Shown here piece after piece: positions 34,437-48,003 of a stretch of DNA of 64,000 nucleotides. This DNA comes from Pachyseris speciosa. Its lineage: Eukaryota; Cnidaria; Anthozoa; Scleractinia; Pachyseridae. The stretch is taken from the NCBI GenBank assembly GCA_016490735.1, contig JAEMWC010000216.1:623501-687500 (forward strand), written 5' to 3'. The position numbers and the translations under genes were made by a program. Position 1 is the stretch's first letter. Each line of letters opens with the position of its first letter. The notes below the pieces were generated by a model, which saw only the letters and a list, made by a program, of their open reading frames with translations, was not told where the DNA came from and made no database searches.

Positions 34437-34600
34437 GTCGAATCGATGACAAGGAAAACAATTCATAAAGTCAAGTATTTTGGCGCTTTAACCTGGGAAA
34501 CGGCTTCTAGTACAGAGTAAATGCAGTTACCAAAAGCTTTTATAACAGTATTAAGTTTGTAAATGATATATGAAATAATCATACATGAACTGCGGAAATG

Positions 34601-34717
34601 AAATCAAATGAAGAATGATCCTCGCAGTTGTTAACGCAATTTATGCAACTGCGAAGAGAAGCCTGAAAAAAATTCAGGACTTCAACGGGGTTTGAACCCA
34701 CAATTGACCTGCTCCCG

Positions 34718-34751
<34 letters not shown>

Positions 34752-34878
34752 ATCGCACCGGTAATCGCGAGGTCACGGATTCAAACCGCGTTGAGGTCCT
34801 AAATTTTTTTTCCAGGCTTCTTTCCGCAATTGCATAAATTGCGTTCACAACTGGGAGGATCATTCTACATTTGATTTG
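34601..34878. mobile_element. Foldback MITE with tRNA-like core
   Basis: The ends AAATCAAATGAAGAATGATC and its near reverse complement flank a core that holds a tRNA-like sequence (34726-34799). Same family as 379-548. Confidence 0.88.
34726..34799 (+). repeat. tRNA-like sequence inside the MITE (degenerate)
   Basis: The sequence starts GGCTTCATAGCTCAGTTGGT with an intact D-arm (box A) and has a box B-like GGTCACGGATTCAAACCG. The acceptor strands pair as GGCTTCA with TTGAGGTCC, with mismatches. The anticodon arm TCGCACCGGTAATCGCGA has an extra base in the loop; GGT is the most plausible anticodon, which would make it Thr-like. It is more likely a fossil tRNA than a working gene. Confidence 0.6.
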
Positions 34879-35244
34879 AGTATTAAGTTTAGGAATCTTC
34901 GTCTGAGCTGAAAAATAATTTTCTTTTCTTCTGAACGAAGGTTTTCAGTTTCAGTTTTTGTCTCCCTTCACCTTTTTCTGGAAACTTCTGGATTGTTGTT
35001 ATGTAAATCCGAAGTATTTCTGTCGGAAATGAACAATATAAGTTTTCTATTCCTCGGTAATGCCAAACAGAAAAGAAAGTAGATTATTTTATCCAGAAAC
35101 TCCCTGTTACCCCAAAGTGGCTGTTATTTTCTAACTACTTCGTTTTGTGTCTCAGGACTTTAACTAACCCTCCGAAAGTTATGTTTTAACTACAAATGTT
35201 TCTAACTCATATCCTCAAAGCTAGACTAGATGAGGCAATCTGTT
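34879..35244. other. 3' flank of the host gene
   Basis: This contains the presumed 3' untranslated region of the minus-strand gene ending at 35245. I could not fix a polyadenylation signal. Confidence 0.4.
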
Positions 35245-35582
35245 TTAATCGGATTCGTAGAATACTTCTATCTCGTCTGCTGTAAAGTTGTAGCTTCCTG
35301 CCAGGAATGTTTTAGAGAAGGGAGCTACGTAGTGGCTTCCTAGCGGTGGACTGTAACTGTAACCAAGGCTAGAAAAGGAGTCTGCCTCGGATGCAGCTTC
35401 ATTGCTGATGAACAAGTCATCTCCGCCTCCAAATGACGGCCCGTAATTATCAAAGTCCCTTATTCCGTAAATGTACGAAGGGTCATGCTCTCCGTACCTC
35501 GGCAGTTTTACTGGCTCCCAGCCTGGCTTGTTGACCAGTGAGAACAGGAAGGAACCGGTATCTGAATGCCAACCACTGGAAG
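35245..35582 (-). CDS. Exon 8: C-terminal half of TLDc domain
   Basis: After the acceptor TTTTCAG the exon gives [44 protein letters not shown] and [16 protein letters not shown], ending YESD and TAA (35245-35247). The FGGG-DL-I-N and EIEVF patterns are hallmarks of TLDc domains. The exon starts in phase 1 and joins exon 7 through a split Thr codon. Confidence 0.9.
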
Positions 35583-38500
35583 CTGAAAACGAATAGAAAA
35601 TAGAGAAAAATAACGCTCACTTGTTTGCTTGCCATAAACTCAGTGGTTCGAGATTATGGAGTCAGAGGTTTCTAGTTTTGAATCACTGCAAATAACTGTA
35701 ACTGATCGGAACTCCTTCACGCCTATCCCTTTGGTATGGCCAATGATATACGCATGTTTCAAAACCATCGGGCAGAATGGCTACTGTTCTCGGGACATTT
35801 ACATACAGTTCAATAAACTTCCAGGACTGTCATATTACTCGTTATTATTCATAGACGCGCAAGAAACACGTATTTCATTGGTTGCTATGCATGCGCGGCA
35901 ATGATCGTTAGTATGGAGTAGGCGAGCAGTACAAACAATGGACACTGCCTGCTACTGTGTTCTCTTTTGTTTACCAAAATCACACATTTGCACGCAATAC
36001 CTTCAAACGAAACAAAAAAATGTAAGGTTTTCTAGTTTAATTATTTAATGCATACGTTTGGATTGATTTCGTTCAGAAAAGGAACATAACAAAATGTCCT
36101 TCTTTGATTATTTGCAATTAGAGGGACAGGGTAATAGCATGTTGCGATCGCGCAACCAAGAAAAAATACTCGTCCTCTTAAAGTATCAACTAACGTTAAC
36201 TCATCAACCACCTTTATGCGAGCGAGGAATTATAAGGGTAAATGCGCGTCCTGTATACCACAAAAATGCGGTATACAGGAAATGATTGTGGGATAATACA
36301 GTCGTTCGCGCGAGCGTAGAGAGCCCAAGGAAGCGACAAGTGAGAAAAAATAGCAACCGTTTTCTCATTTTGATTATGTTTTTGGATACTTTAGACTTTC
36401 AGTTTGTTTTCATGCGAATCTTAGCAGCGCGTTAATAATATTAATCATTTGTCAAAGCTGATTGTTAGCCATTGGTACATTTCGATCCGCCGGCAAACCT
36501 TTGTCGCATCGTTTAACATCATAAATACCCCATTGACCTTCAAATTGCAACCACACTCAGTGCTGTTAACATGGATAAGCGTTGTCGTCCACCACAGGGC
36601 TACTACAAGAGCTTTGACTGTAGCGTCGCAATTCCGCGCGCCGGGGCAATTCGATTTGCATAAATATTACCATAGAGCTTTGCTGCTTATTTTCTATTCG
36701 TGGTAACCATTGTTATACGGTAAGACAAAAGACTTGACTCTGAACGCGCGCGAATTTTAAACCTCGGTTTTTCAAGTGCAAAAGTCTACAACTTTCTGTG
36801 CTCGAATTTACACGAAAAAACTATCAATGTTTGCGAGAGACATGTATCTTCGATAATCCGTTCTTTGCTGCTCATTTCGAAAAAAAATTCTGTCTTGAAT
36901 TTCAATGGTGTGTTAAACCCATACTAGAAATGCCAAAAAAGCAGACTTTTCTAAGCAAAATGTCTACAGGTTGTTCTGGTTGGATTTTCTTAGTTTTTGC
37001 ATAACGTCGTAAATTAGCCCTTAAACTACAAAAATCCACTGTTTCATCTGAAGAAAGTAGCCTATGAGTATTTCAAAATGACGATTTTAGTGAGTGCACT
37101 TCGCCGAATTCAACCCTTTTCTCTTTAATTTAAGGAGCGTTCATGCTTGAGTGGCCCGCAACGGTAGGTCGTTGCGTTCGCAGAATGTAGTTCTAATCCA
37201 GACTGAATTGAGATTTTTGGGACGACCGAGCTGCCCCTGCAATCTGCAAGCAATCTGCGGGGGCCAACACGAATGACATGATCGCCAAGCATGTGCATGG
37301 CGGTGAAGGACTTGGAAGCTAGTTTTCAGGGCTACCCCAACTCAACAGCTTTCAAAATGGCGGCCGTCCGCGAGGAAGACGAAAGTGATGTGCAAAATGT
37401 CTTAAATGTGCTGCTACAGCCTGGAAATGGCGAAAGTAAAAATGGCGGTGATACGATACAAATACAATGAGTGGACAATTAATCAAGTAAAAGAGGAATT
37501 AAATTGACGAAATCTTTCGAAAACAAGACGTGTTTGATCGAGTTGTTGAACACTATGAAATTGGGGTTCTTTGTGGCGAGGAGTGGCGATTGAAGTGGAT
37601 GATCTGTCACCTCTCAAGAAATGACCTCGACTGAAATTTTGTGATATCAGGATAAAGAAATGTCTGAGAAATATTTTGTACACTTTGTTATGCCACGGAT
37701 CGGCCATTTCGTCACTGCCATCTAACATCTTGGGCCAAGAAATGGTACATGTACTTTGAGCCAAGCAAGTGCAAGATAATGCGCATAACTCGTAAAACCA
37801 CCCACAAGATCACTTATCAATACACTATGAAACACACGAATCTGGAATCTGCCCAGCACAAGAAATATCTCGGAGTAACGGTATCAGATGACCTTAGATG
37901 GAACCCGGCGCCATGTAGCAGATATAACAGGCCGTGCCAACAAACTACTCGGACTCCTTAGACGGAACCTTTCAACATGCGACAGAAGAGTAAAAGAAGC
38001 AGCCTACCTTGGCCTAATAAGACCCTTGCTCGAGTATGCGAGCCAAGCATGGGATCCATACACGGATAACCTCTCAAACGAGATCGAAAAGATACAGAGG
38101 CGTGCTGCGCGCTTCGTAACACAAGTCACTTCCGATCAGACTGTCTTCTCAAAAAGGGTTTAGATAACAACGCAATCCTACCCCTGGATGAATAATCAAA
38201 GCCGGCCAGAAAGACAAGACATATGCACAATAGATATTACTCCACAACTTACGCTCGCACTAACACATTCAAATTCAGTTTTTTGCCACGCAAAATTTGA
38301 GACTGGAATAATCTACCACATAATGTTGTCGAAATTGCGGACGACGCTAAGTTCCGCAAATTATTGTTATTTACGGTTCTCTAAGAATCCGCTGACCGAG
38401 ATGTATATAATATCATTCATTTGAACGAGGTAACATCAAAATAAATAAGTGAAGTGAAGATCCGAAGGGACATACCATGTTGGATCGGAACAAGTCCTGA

Positions 38501-41500
38501 GGAGCTGAAGGAATTTGTAGGGATTACTGTCTGGATGAAGCTCAAACAATTGCCGATTTGTACAATAATTTGTTTGTTGCTGCTACAACTATTTTCAGAA
38601 ACCATGTTTTAATATTGTGTTGGTCAAAGTTGATATTTTTTAGGCTTTCCAAGATGCCGTAAATGTGCTTTTAGTGTTCAAAGATCATCGTGGACCACAT
38701 GGCCCTCCATATGGTGGTGTTATGGTTAACATACCAAGCCTACCAATACTCGATTGCACTCTCTAATCTACGATTACTACTAGTTGTTATGCGTAAATGT
38801 CCGGCCATTCTGCCCGATGATTTCCGGATAAATGTAAAAATGAAATATTTAAGACGAAGTTCATTATGTTTATTTATTTATTTATTTATTTTTCAGAGAG
38901 ATACACAGAGAAGTTTTCAAGACCCTATATAAGTCCTTTAAATGGCAAAGAGGACTTCTAACAATTGACTGTAAAAAAACGCAGGTCTTTAAATTGTATA
39001 TATCGGTAAATTAAAATATAAAGCAACATAAATCAATATATTTTTAGGCGTTTCGATAAAAGATACATGAACTTAAACCACTCACTCCATGGTACACTTG
39101 CATAGCCTCCAAATATGTACTGGTCCACCTTGATTATGGTGACAGTTGATCCTTTGTAATTACACTTGGAGTGGAACGTTGAGGCAGCCCAGCCATCCTG
39201 ACTTGCTCGCCAGCAGAGTTTCCACTGAGTAGTACCAAGTTGCGTGGCCCCTTCTAACCACCCATATAACTTGTCCAGCTGTGCAGCATTATTCCCTACA
39301 ATGACGGAATCTTCTAATCCCTTGTTCGAGATAACAACTAGAGAGGAGGAAATATATAAACTCATGGCATAAGTTACCATGCAGCTAAACAAATACATCA
39401 TAAATCCAGAAGAAAAATGCGTTTTCTAAAATGGCGTTTGCCGTGAACTCGCAAGGGTTAAAGAGCAAAATTTGAAGTATATTTTCTGGAAAGTGCTTGC
39501 GATCTACACGGTTTTACCTATTTAGTACTCTGGACAAGACAATTCCTGGATTGATGTTTTCATATGGTTAGTGGTTTCGTAAAAACTATCCATTCACCGC
39601 TTTTACAAGGATGTAAGAGCCGAAGGAGCGAGTTTGTAGTACATCCAAACAACGGCGCCATGTGCAAATTTGCAAAAAATTTTGCAAAATGAAGACACCA
39701 TTTCAGTTTATTCTGATGAACTTGGACATAGCTCACCAAACCTGGTCGGAAACAAAACACCTGAGGTATAAGTATGAGAAATATCCAGGTTATGCTTCAA
39801 GGATGGCTTCTATAAATTTCTCTGATGCGTCGCACAAAAAACTGGACCCGTTGACGAACAGAACAACAACAACAACAACGACAAAACCTAGAAAGGTGAT
39901 TCTTCTCATTTTTACAAAATATCGTATTTGTAAGTGTTGACAGTTTGAAGCTGGTGATTGATATTTTACATCGATTGCAGGTAAGAGAACATTTTCAACG
40001 TGTGTTATCATTAATTTTTTTTTCAAAGTGTCGATTGTCGTAAAGATTCTTAGTAGTGAATATTGCTGAAAATCTAAGCTGAAGTTGTTGTTTGTTCAGT
40101 TTCTTTTGAATAGGCTAGCCTATTTGCATATTAATTACAGACTAGTGACGTCGACATGTATTGAATACATTTTTTTCATTTCGTTTAAGGGAGTTTTAAG
40201 TGAAGTTCAAAACTTTTTTGGTATATGTTTCAGAGCGTTTTGCTATTACCTAAACATCAACATTTCGGAAAACTTGATCAGGGCTACAATTAATTTTTAA
40301 ACACTGTACCAGCAATGGTCTTTGTCGTTTTAAGACACTCAGAAATGAAAAGTTGAACTCCATTTGTATTTCAGTTCCAGTTTCGAAATTATAACTCCTT
40401 AATTACGCTGGGAGACGATTACTGCCGGTTTAGAAGGAGAATTTTATTAACTTTCCCTGTTTGCTGACAAGTCCATTGACCATATTTGTTAGTGTAGGTA
40501 TATTTAGTAAATAAACCCCTTTCGGTGGCTGTTATATCGGTGGATAATGTTTGCGGCCAATTAAACCGTGCAAACATTAATCGGTTGGTTATAGACCTTT
40601 TTCAGTCATGCAAGTAAAAAAACAAAGATAAAAAAATCAACCATTCAATAGAAAAAGGCAAGAAATTGTGATATCATAGAAGAGTAATAAATAAAAAACA
40701 CGCCAAAGTCTCAAGGCCGTGCGATATCCCATACTCGAATTATTCGGCAAAATGTACCACTCAAAATTATAGTGCTTTGTATGGAAACGCAAGCAAGCTA
40801 CCGAGCTGAAAACAGCAAGCAGATACATTTCTAAAATGTCTTTTACGTGAAGAGAGAGGGAAAAACCGGAGTACCCAGAGAAACCTTTCGGAGCAGAGTA
40901 GAGAACCAACAAACTTAGCCCACTCATGACGCCGAGTCCTGGAATCGAACCAGGGCCACATTGGTGGTCGTTTTGGTCGTTCAATATTGTAAGCATCTGA
41001 ATTCTAGGCGAAGGTTGCTCTGTGTATCAACGTACGGTTGCCAGTTCGACGAAAAGCTACGAGTAGTGAGGAAAATTGATATAGCTTAAGTGAAGGATGG
41101 TAAAATTGAGCAAAGAGCAGTCAAGTGAAGCGAGCTGAGATAGTAGTAAGTGAAGTGAAGCGAACTATAGATAGAACAACAGGCTCTTACACTGACATTG
41201 GTCTCCCAGCCCACCAATCACACAGTGGCATCTGTAGTTTCCTCCTGCTTCGCTTGTGCAGTTTCCTCCATTTAAGCAAGGTCTTGCATCACATGGATTT
41301 ATTTCAACTTTTACAGGAGAGAAGAAGAAGAAGTCTTCCATTAACAGCAAATATTAGTTTTAGCAATCAAAGTAAAGCTATGACAGTTTGCAAGATGGAA
41401 GCCCTGCCAAAAAAATGCAGTACGAATAATGACAGTAACGATACCTGTGACACGAAAAATGACAATGAAAATGAAAAAGCCAAAAAATTAAAAAAATTGA

Positions 41501-43876
41501 CAGTAACTGTACCAATGATCAGGAAACTATTACGGTGAGAGCGACACTAAGGATCACAATGACACTAATGACACCAATAGTGACAGTGGTAATGACAGTG
41601 GTACTAGAACTGAACGTGAAAACTGCAGCCACGAACACACTGATAAGATCAATGTCAGTTACAATGACATTCATGGAGACATTAACACAGACAATACCAG
41701 GCACCATGAGAGAGTCAGTGACGGTGATAGTGATAACGACGCAGTAACGTGTACAAACTCGGCTAATTTATCTTTCTGTGACCAGGAAACATGCCCTAAA
41801 GCTCAGTTCCATTTTACTTGAGTTCCATAGGTGGAGTGAAGTGATGCGGCGAGGTACACGAAAGGTTCTTACCTTGACAAATGTCCCCAATCCAACCATT
41901 CGCACACTGGCAACTGAAGTTCCCTGCTGGTTCGTTTGTGCAGTTTCCTCCATTTAAGCACGGATTTAAATCACATGGTTTTTCTGCAACTTTAAAAGGA
42001 GAGACAGAGTGCACATATTAGCGGAGGTCGGGCGCGCGCTGAGCACCATGGGCAAGAAAATATGGTTACCCACATGTGTGAGGAAATTTGGTTTGGGTCA
42101 CCGTACGACCAAACGTAAGTGCGTACGTCCGCCTCTCTATATATGACAAGGCCCCTGAGCAAGTCCCTGAGCTAAATTCCACAATTTAGCAGAAGACCAT
42201 TAAAAAATAACAATAATAACAACATTGAAGACAACAAACAAGGAAACTTATGATCTTTTATCGGTATCGGCATTACCTTCATTTAAATTTTATTCAAAGG
42301 AGTAATAATCAAAGAGAACACGTTCTCTTGTTTAAAAAATTATTGATTGATAAAAGTCGGAGATCACAGTTACTAGGACTAGATTTCGGAGAAATAACTT
42401 TAAGACATCTGTTCTCAATAGAGCGGGTCATGCGTTTACGGGACTCTGACCATCCAAGGCTGTTGTGGTCTGTTGTGGTCTGTTTTAACGTACCTTAGGA
42501 GACTACAGATGCACGGCTGATGCCACTCGTAGGATTTGGAAAATAAAGTTTACTGAAAAGTTTATCCGAATGCGTGAGGAAATTAAGAAATCTTTTATTA
42601 TATAACAAATAGAAAAGCCTTAACCGTGCTTTTGCTCTGTTATGAGGCACGCAAGGAAGTGACGAGAGTACGAAAGAAGTAGTTACAAGCACTCGCCTTC
42701 TTCTTTCGTGCTCTCGTCACTTCCTTGCGTGCATCATAACAGAGCAAAGTACTGTTAAGTCTCTTTTATTCGTTAATTATTGTTGTGGTGTGAATACTGT
42801 ACACCAGACAAAAAGTTTAGATAAACTTGATAAAATAAAGACAATTCGGCGTTCTTACTATTCAGGGCCTTTTGATATCCGTAACTAATCATTTACACTC
42901 CTTTTGGACGGAAATTAAAAATTAGTTTAATTGTTTGTTGTTTTTCTTGCGAGCGAACGAGTGTTGGGGTATTCGTACCTATTCTCGGACACTTTGTGTT
43001 TCTTCCGACTTCTTCGTGCCGTTCATCGATTGATTTCTCTTTTGAAACTCTAAGCTTTGGTGTTGAGCCCTAAGCTTATTGTGGTTTAATTGTTATATCA
43101 CTCAATTGTTAAAGTAGACCCCGATATATTTTAAAAATAATGATCTTGAACGATATGTGAAACTAATTCTCGGACAGTCTGACCTGCTTTCGGACATACA
43201 ATAACTGATCGGTTTTATGATGTGCTTTTATCCTGAAATGTGTGAAGAAGAGCTACACGCTTTATACTGAAAAATGGTAGTAACCCATCTTATAAGGATC
43301 GCTTAATCAAACTGAAGTTATTGCCGCTTAATTACTGGCTTGAATATCTCGACCTGGTTTTCTTTTTAAATGTCTTCACGGTCATGTTGATCTAACTCGT
43401 TCATTTAATTACTATTTTTCCTTTGTTACGAGTCAGACACGTCAAGCGTGCTCAGGGCTGAACTTAAAGATTGATGATGATTGTACATTAACTTTTCGGG
43501 ACTTCTTTTTTAATAGGATAGCAACAATATATGGAACAATATACCTAATGATGCTAGGCAGGCTGAGTCTATTGACTCTTTTAAGCGTGAACTTGAGTGG
43601 TTTTATTTCAAGAGACTTTTCAACGTTTTTGATGGCGACAACTTTCGTACCTTTGAAATGATTTCTCCTAAATGTCGCCGGGTAAATACCCTTGCTGCGC
43701 GCACTCGTTAAGCAGCGTATTTAGTCTGTTTATATTTTTAAGTTAATATTTTAGGAGAGGGTTGGGCTGGTGCTTAAACCTAGTAGGGGACTTATGTCCT
43801 ATTGTTTCTGCACCGGTACTACTTTGCACAAATCCTTAAATAAAAAAAATAAATAAATAAATAAAAATAAAAAAAA

Positions 43877-43915
<39 letters not shown>

Positions 43916-46900
43916 ATAAAATAATATTACTTCAATTTAGTAAATAGTTAAAAAAAGAAAGAAAGTTGTGAGCCTCACCTTACAACTCTAGAGGAATACC
44001 GTTTCATGTACAATAAAGATAAACTTGAAGGAGATCCTCAGGGAAAAAAGTCTCCAAATTTTACCGTGAAAGCCACGCGAATGCTGCTTCTTATTGTACA
44101 AGCTGGCTCTTCGAGAAAAGGTATTGCGGGCCATCGAAAACAATGCTGTTAAACAGCGATTTACTTTAAAAATACAACATCGATCAGCATTGTGGGATAT
44201 AAAATGGTGATGAAGATGTTTTCAGTGGAGGGACAGATGACGCTTTGCTGCATTTCGCGTTCCTTGTAAAGAATTTTTTTCTTCTGCAAGGAATTTTGGG
44301 GGGGGGGGGTGGGAAGCGTGCATTATCATAACTGTGATTTTAAAAGTGCTTTATTTCGTGGCAAACGCGAAGAAACGAGACATGACTTGGTAGGGACAAC
44401 TATTTTTACTTGTTACTCTTCCTTCGGCTGTCGTTTGTTTTTTCCACATTCTAAGAACTATTTCCTCATCTGTCCGGCTAACTTCGCTTGGCCTACTGTT
44501 TTTTGACGTGACTCAGCAGCATTAAGAAAATTTTGCCTTTATGTTATTAACACGTAACTGGGATGAGTCCTTGCAAAATTAAGCCGGATTAAACTTAATA
44601 TCACTTGTGTTTTGAGAAGTTGCTAAAATTTCCCTCGTCACTGTGTGACTCGGGCAATTTCAGCAACTTCTGAAAACACAAGTGATATTAAGCTCTCATA
44701 AAGCACGCTTTTTTTAACAAATCAGAGCGCGCGTTATATCAAAACTTTATTATAATGATGATGTTCATAACGATAATATCAATAACGATGATAATTTGAT
44801 GTTGATGATGACGGCGCCGACGAAGACGACCACGACGACGACGAAAATTTAGAATCAGCGTGAACCAAGGACTTTCTAAAACAAAATATTCCACCTTGCC
44901 TGATTTTCATAATGTACGCCTATTGGGGTTGACGATTGAGGTCAATTTTTGTACAGTTGGTTTTAAGATAAAGTTAGCTTGAGTACTTAAGTGCCCCAAT
45001 AAATAGACCTGACCTTAGAATGCTTGTTGTTACAAATTGGAGCTCGGGTAAACTTCCTAATACTTCGTACCTCGACAACCATATAACTCAACTCTCATCG
45101 CTATCCATTTTATCCAATGTGTTGGTGCAATCCTGATATAGCGGGCGGTTATCGGTGGGTCTAGCTCGTGATAGCGAACAGAGTCAAAATCTGTGTTTCC
45201 AGCAAACACCTACAGTGAAAAAACGCAAAAACAAAAAGAAATTGTTAGACGAGTCACTAAATTAGGTAGCAAAGCAATGGGAGTGCAATACCAAGGTTAC
45301 AAAACATTGTTCCTATATTTGCTAGCACTGATTTCTTTAGGAAAGATGGAATTAAAAATTGATTGGCTCATATTTGCATAAAAATCTTACAAATCTTTAA
45401 AACGCCTTCTACTGTAATCAGTTGGATTTGTCTAAGCTATAATGTGTAGTTAAGGCTAAAATTAAGTTATGCAGCATCATCTTCTAACTCATAATAAACA
45501 GTTGATGCAGAATTTTCTTTCATTTCACTGGAAAAGTTGAAAATTTACAGGCGCATGTAAATCCAATTTCCAAAGTGTAAATCTGGATTTACATGTTTTG
45601 TAAATTATAATTTACATGTTAAGGTTTTGTAAAATAAAATTTACAAGAAATTTACATGTTGGAGTGGATCATGTAAATGTACTGTAAATAGTTATTTACA
45701 GGACCATGTTCTTGTAGTATAAATTGACAAACCTGTAAATAACATGTAAATTATTTCAAGTAGATTTACAGTATCTCACTCATGTAAATGGTTTCAAACT
45801 ATCCTGTATATAACATGTAAATGGATACAATCCTGTGAACTGAATTTACATGAAAGTTTCATGTTTTAGGGGAACATGTAAATTTACTCTAAATAATGAT
45901 TGAAAGTCATTCCTGGAAGTATAATTTGAAGAACATCAGATGTAAATAACATGGAAATGTTGTTTCCTGAAAATAGGGTAAATGCTCCGGTAAATGTTAT
46001 TAACAGGGTCATTTTCTGGTAAGCATAATTTTTTAGTGTAAGGTGATGTTTACAAGTTAGTTTATTCGCCAGAGCAGGAAGAATCCTCAAGTTACCATCC
46101 ACGTGAGGAAGGCCCGGGTGGGCTGTTGAATGCAAAACTTTCAATAACTTGAAATCGAAGCATTTGTTTCTTCTCCCCTTTAAAGTAATTGAACCCGGGA
46201 AGAAAGAGTTCAATATTGGCCTTAACTTCAGTTAACTCGAATATGTATACATTCCTTTTTGGTGTCATTTATAGGTAAGCCGATTATACCTTAAACGAAA
46301 AGGGGACAAGAGGATCTTGATACCTTGGTAATCGACTGTAAACATGTAAATGAAGCGGCAAATTGGAAGAATGGCTGTCAAATAAGTAAGCAAATTCCAA
46401 AAAACACTTCAAAAACGGGTCGGGCTGGACGCTCGGGCTGTGGCTCGATTTTTGAATATACCATATATGTAGTATCTGCCAAAGCTCAAGAGTAAAACGC
46501 TGCCAGCGACAGTGTGGGCTCACTTAACTCGGTAACCGCGCCGCTATTACTGGCGCTTTTTTAACGCCGTTGGGTTCGAAATATAAAGTTACGTCTTCCA
46601 CTAGGAAAGTATGCTCAACTGCAATGCAAGCGAAAGATTGTTCGATTATTTTGAAGACTCGTGTTTCTTCTGAGGTAAGTTAATTTTTTTTGCATTTTCT
46701 TGTGTTTTAAAATTTTGGAACCGGCTCCTCTTTCACAACGGACGATCGAACACTCGATACTTTACATGTATGTATTCTACCTGAAATGGCGATCATTTGC
46801 AAGGGTAAAGAGTGTTTAAATTAGTCCGGATTCAAAGTAAAAATTATTGAATTCAAAAGGGTTTCTATCAAGATCGACTATATCAATACATGAAGCTTTA

Positions 46901-47963
46901 TTTTATTCACAAGTCCCACGAATTGGTGCAGACACAATTGCAACACCCGTACCGCTCGTTGTAAATATCAATAAATATAAAGCATCTGTCTCAAAATGAT
47001 CAGCTTCAAACATGCTGCATTTTTCGCAGGTATCAATTGAAGAATCATGAAGATATTATGTATATTCAATATCGAGGGCCGGGGTCACTGCAAAAGCCAT
47101 ATTGACTTCAAAGCATGTGTTTTCACTTGCATACACAAGGTAAATTAAGCTTCAATTAATAAACTTAATTGCCATACAAAGTGTGTAGGTCTGCAGTGCA
47201 CCAGTGAACATTAAGTGATAGACTGAAGAAATGGATTAAAATCGACAGAAGGGTTTCAGTACAGGCCAATTAACACACAACTGTCTCGTCTCCTTTCTTG
47301 ATGAAATACCATAAAGTTTCTCAAGTAACCATCCCAAAAGTCTATAAAGTGTGATGATTGTGGATACTCATTAAATCAATGCAATTTATTTTGGCAGGTT
47401 AAATTAGATACAGCAGAAGGGTTCTTGAAAGGAAATGGTTTGAGGACCTGACACCAGTCATGGTTGTTAAGAATAGGGTACAGTATCTGTTCTACTTAAT
47501 ATGTTACAGTCAGTGCCTTAGCAAGCAAATGCTTTTGCTGCTAAAAAAAACACAGTGTACATGTAAGTGAAAATTTTCAACACTAGTCCAGAAAGAAGCC
47601 CACTTCACTTCACTTTACTTTCACTTCACTTTATTTCAATAATTTATGATATACAATTTAGAAAAATACACAACCTGCATGTAGCAAAGCTAATCGAGGC
47701 GGGTTGTGTAACTTACAATCAAATTTAGCAAAATGAATTCTTAGTAATAAAGGGGATTAGTTTCTAAAGAACCTGTGGTGCTGCGTCGGTGGGGGAGTTG
47801 ATAATGTAAATTGACCACCATACAGGGATTCGATTAGCTGACGTTTCGAGCATTAGCCCTTCATAGTTAGCCCTTCGTCGTTAGCGCTTCGTCGTGCTGA
47901 GTGATTATTCGCTCTGACGAAGGGCTAACACTTGAAACGTCAGCTAATCGAATCCCTGTACCC

Positions 47964-48003
<40 letters not shown>

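Noticed and set aside
34726..34799. Functional tRNA-Thr gene
   Set aside because: The anticodon loop has an extra base, the acceptor stem is mismatched, and the sequence sits inside a MITE.
40637..40996. 119-codon minus-strand frame
   Set aside because: It is a translation of a tRNA-related SINE ([10 protein letters not shown] comes from the box B region).
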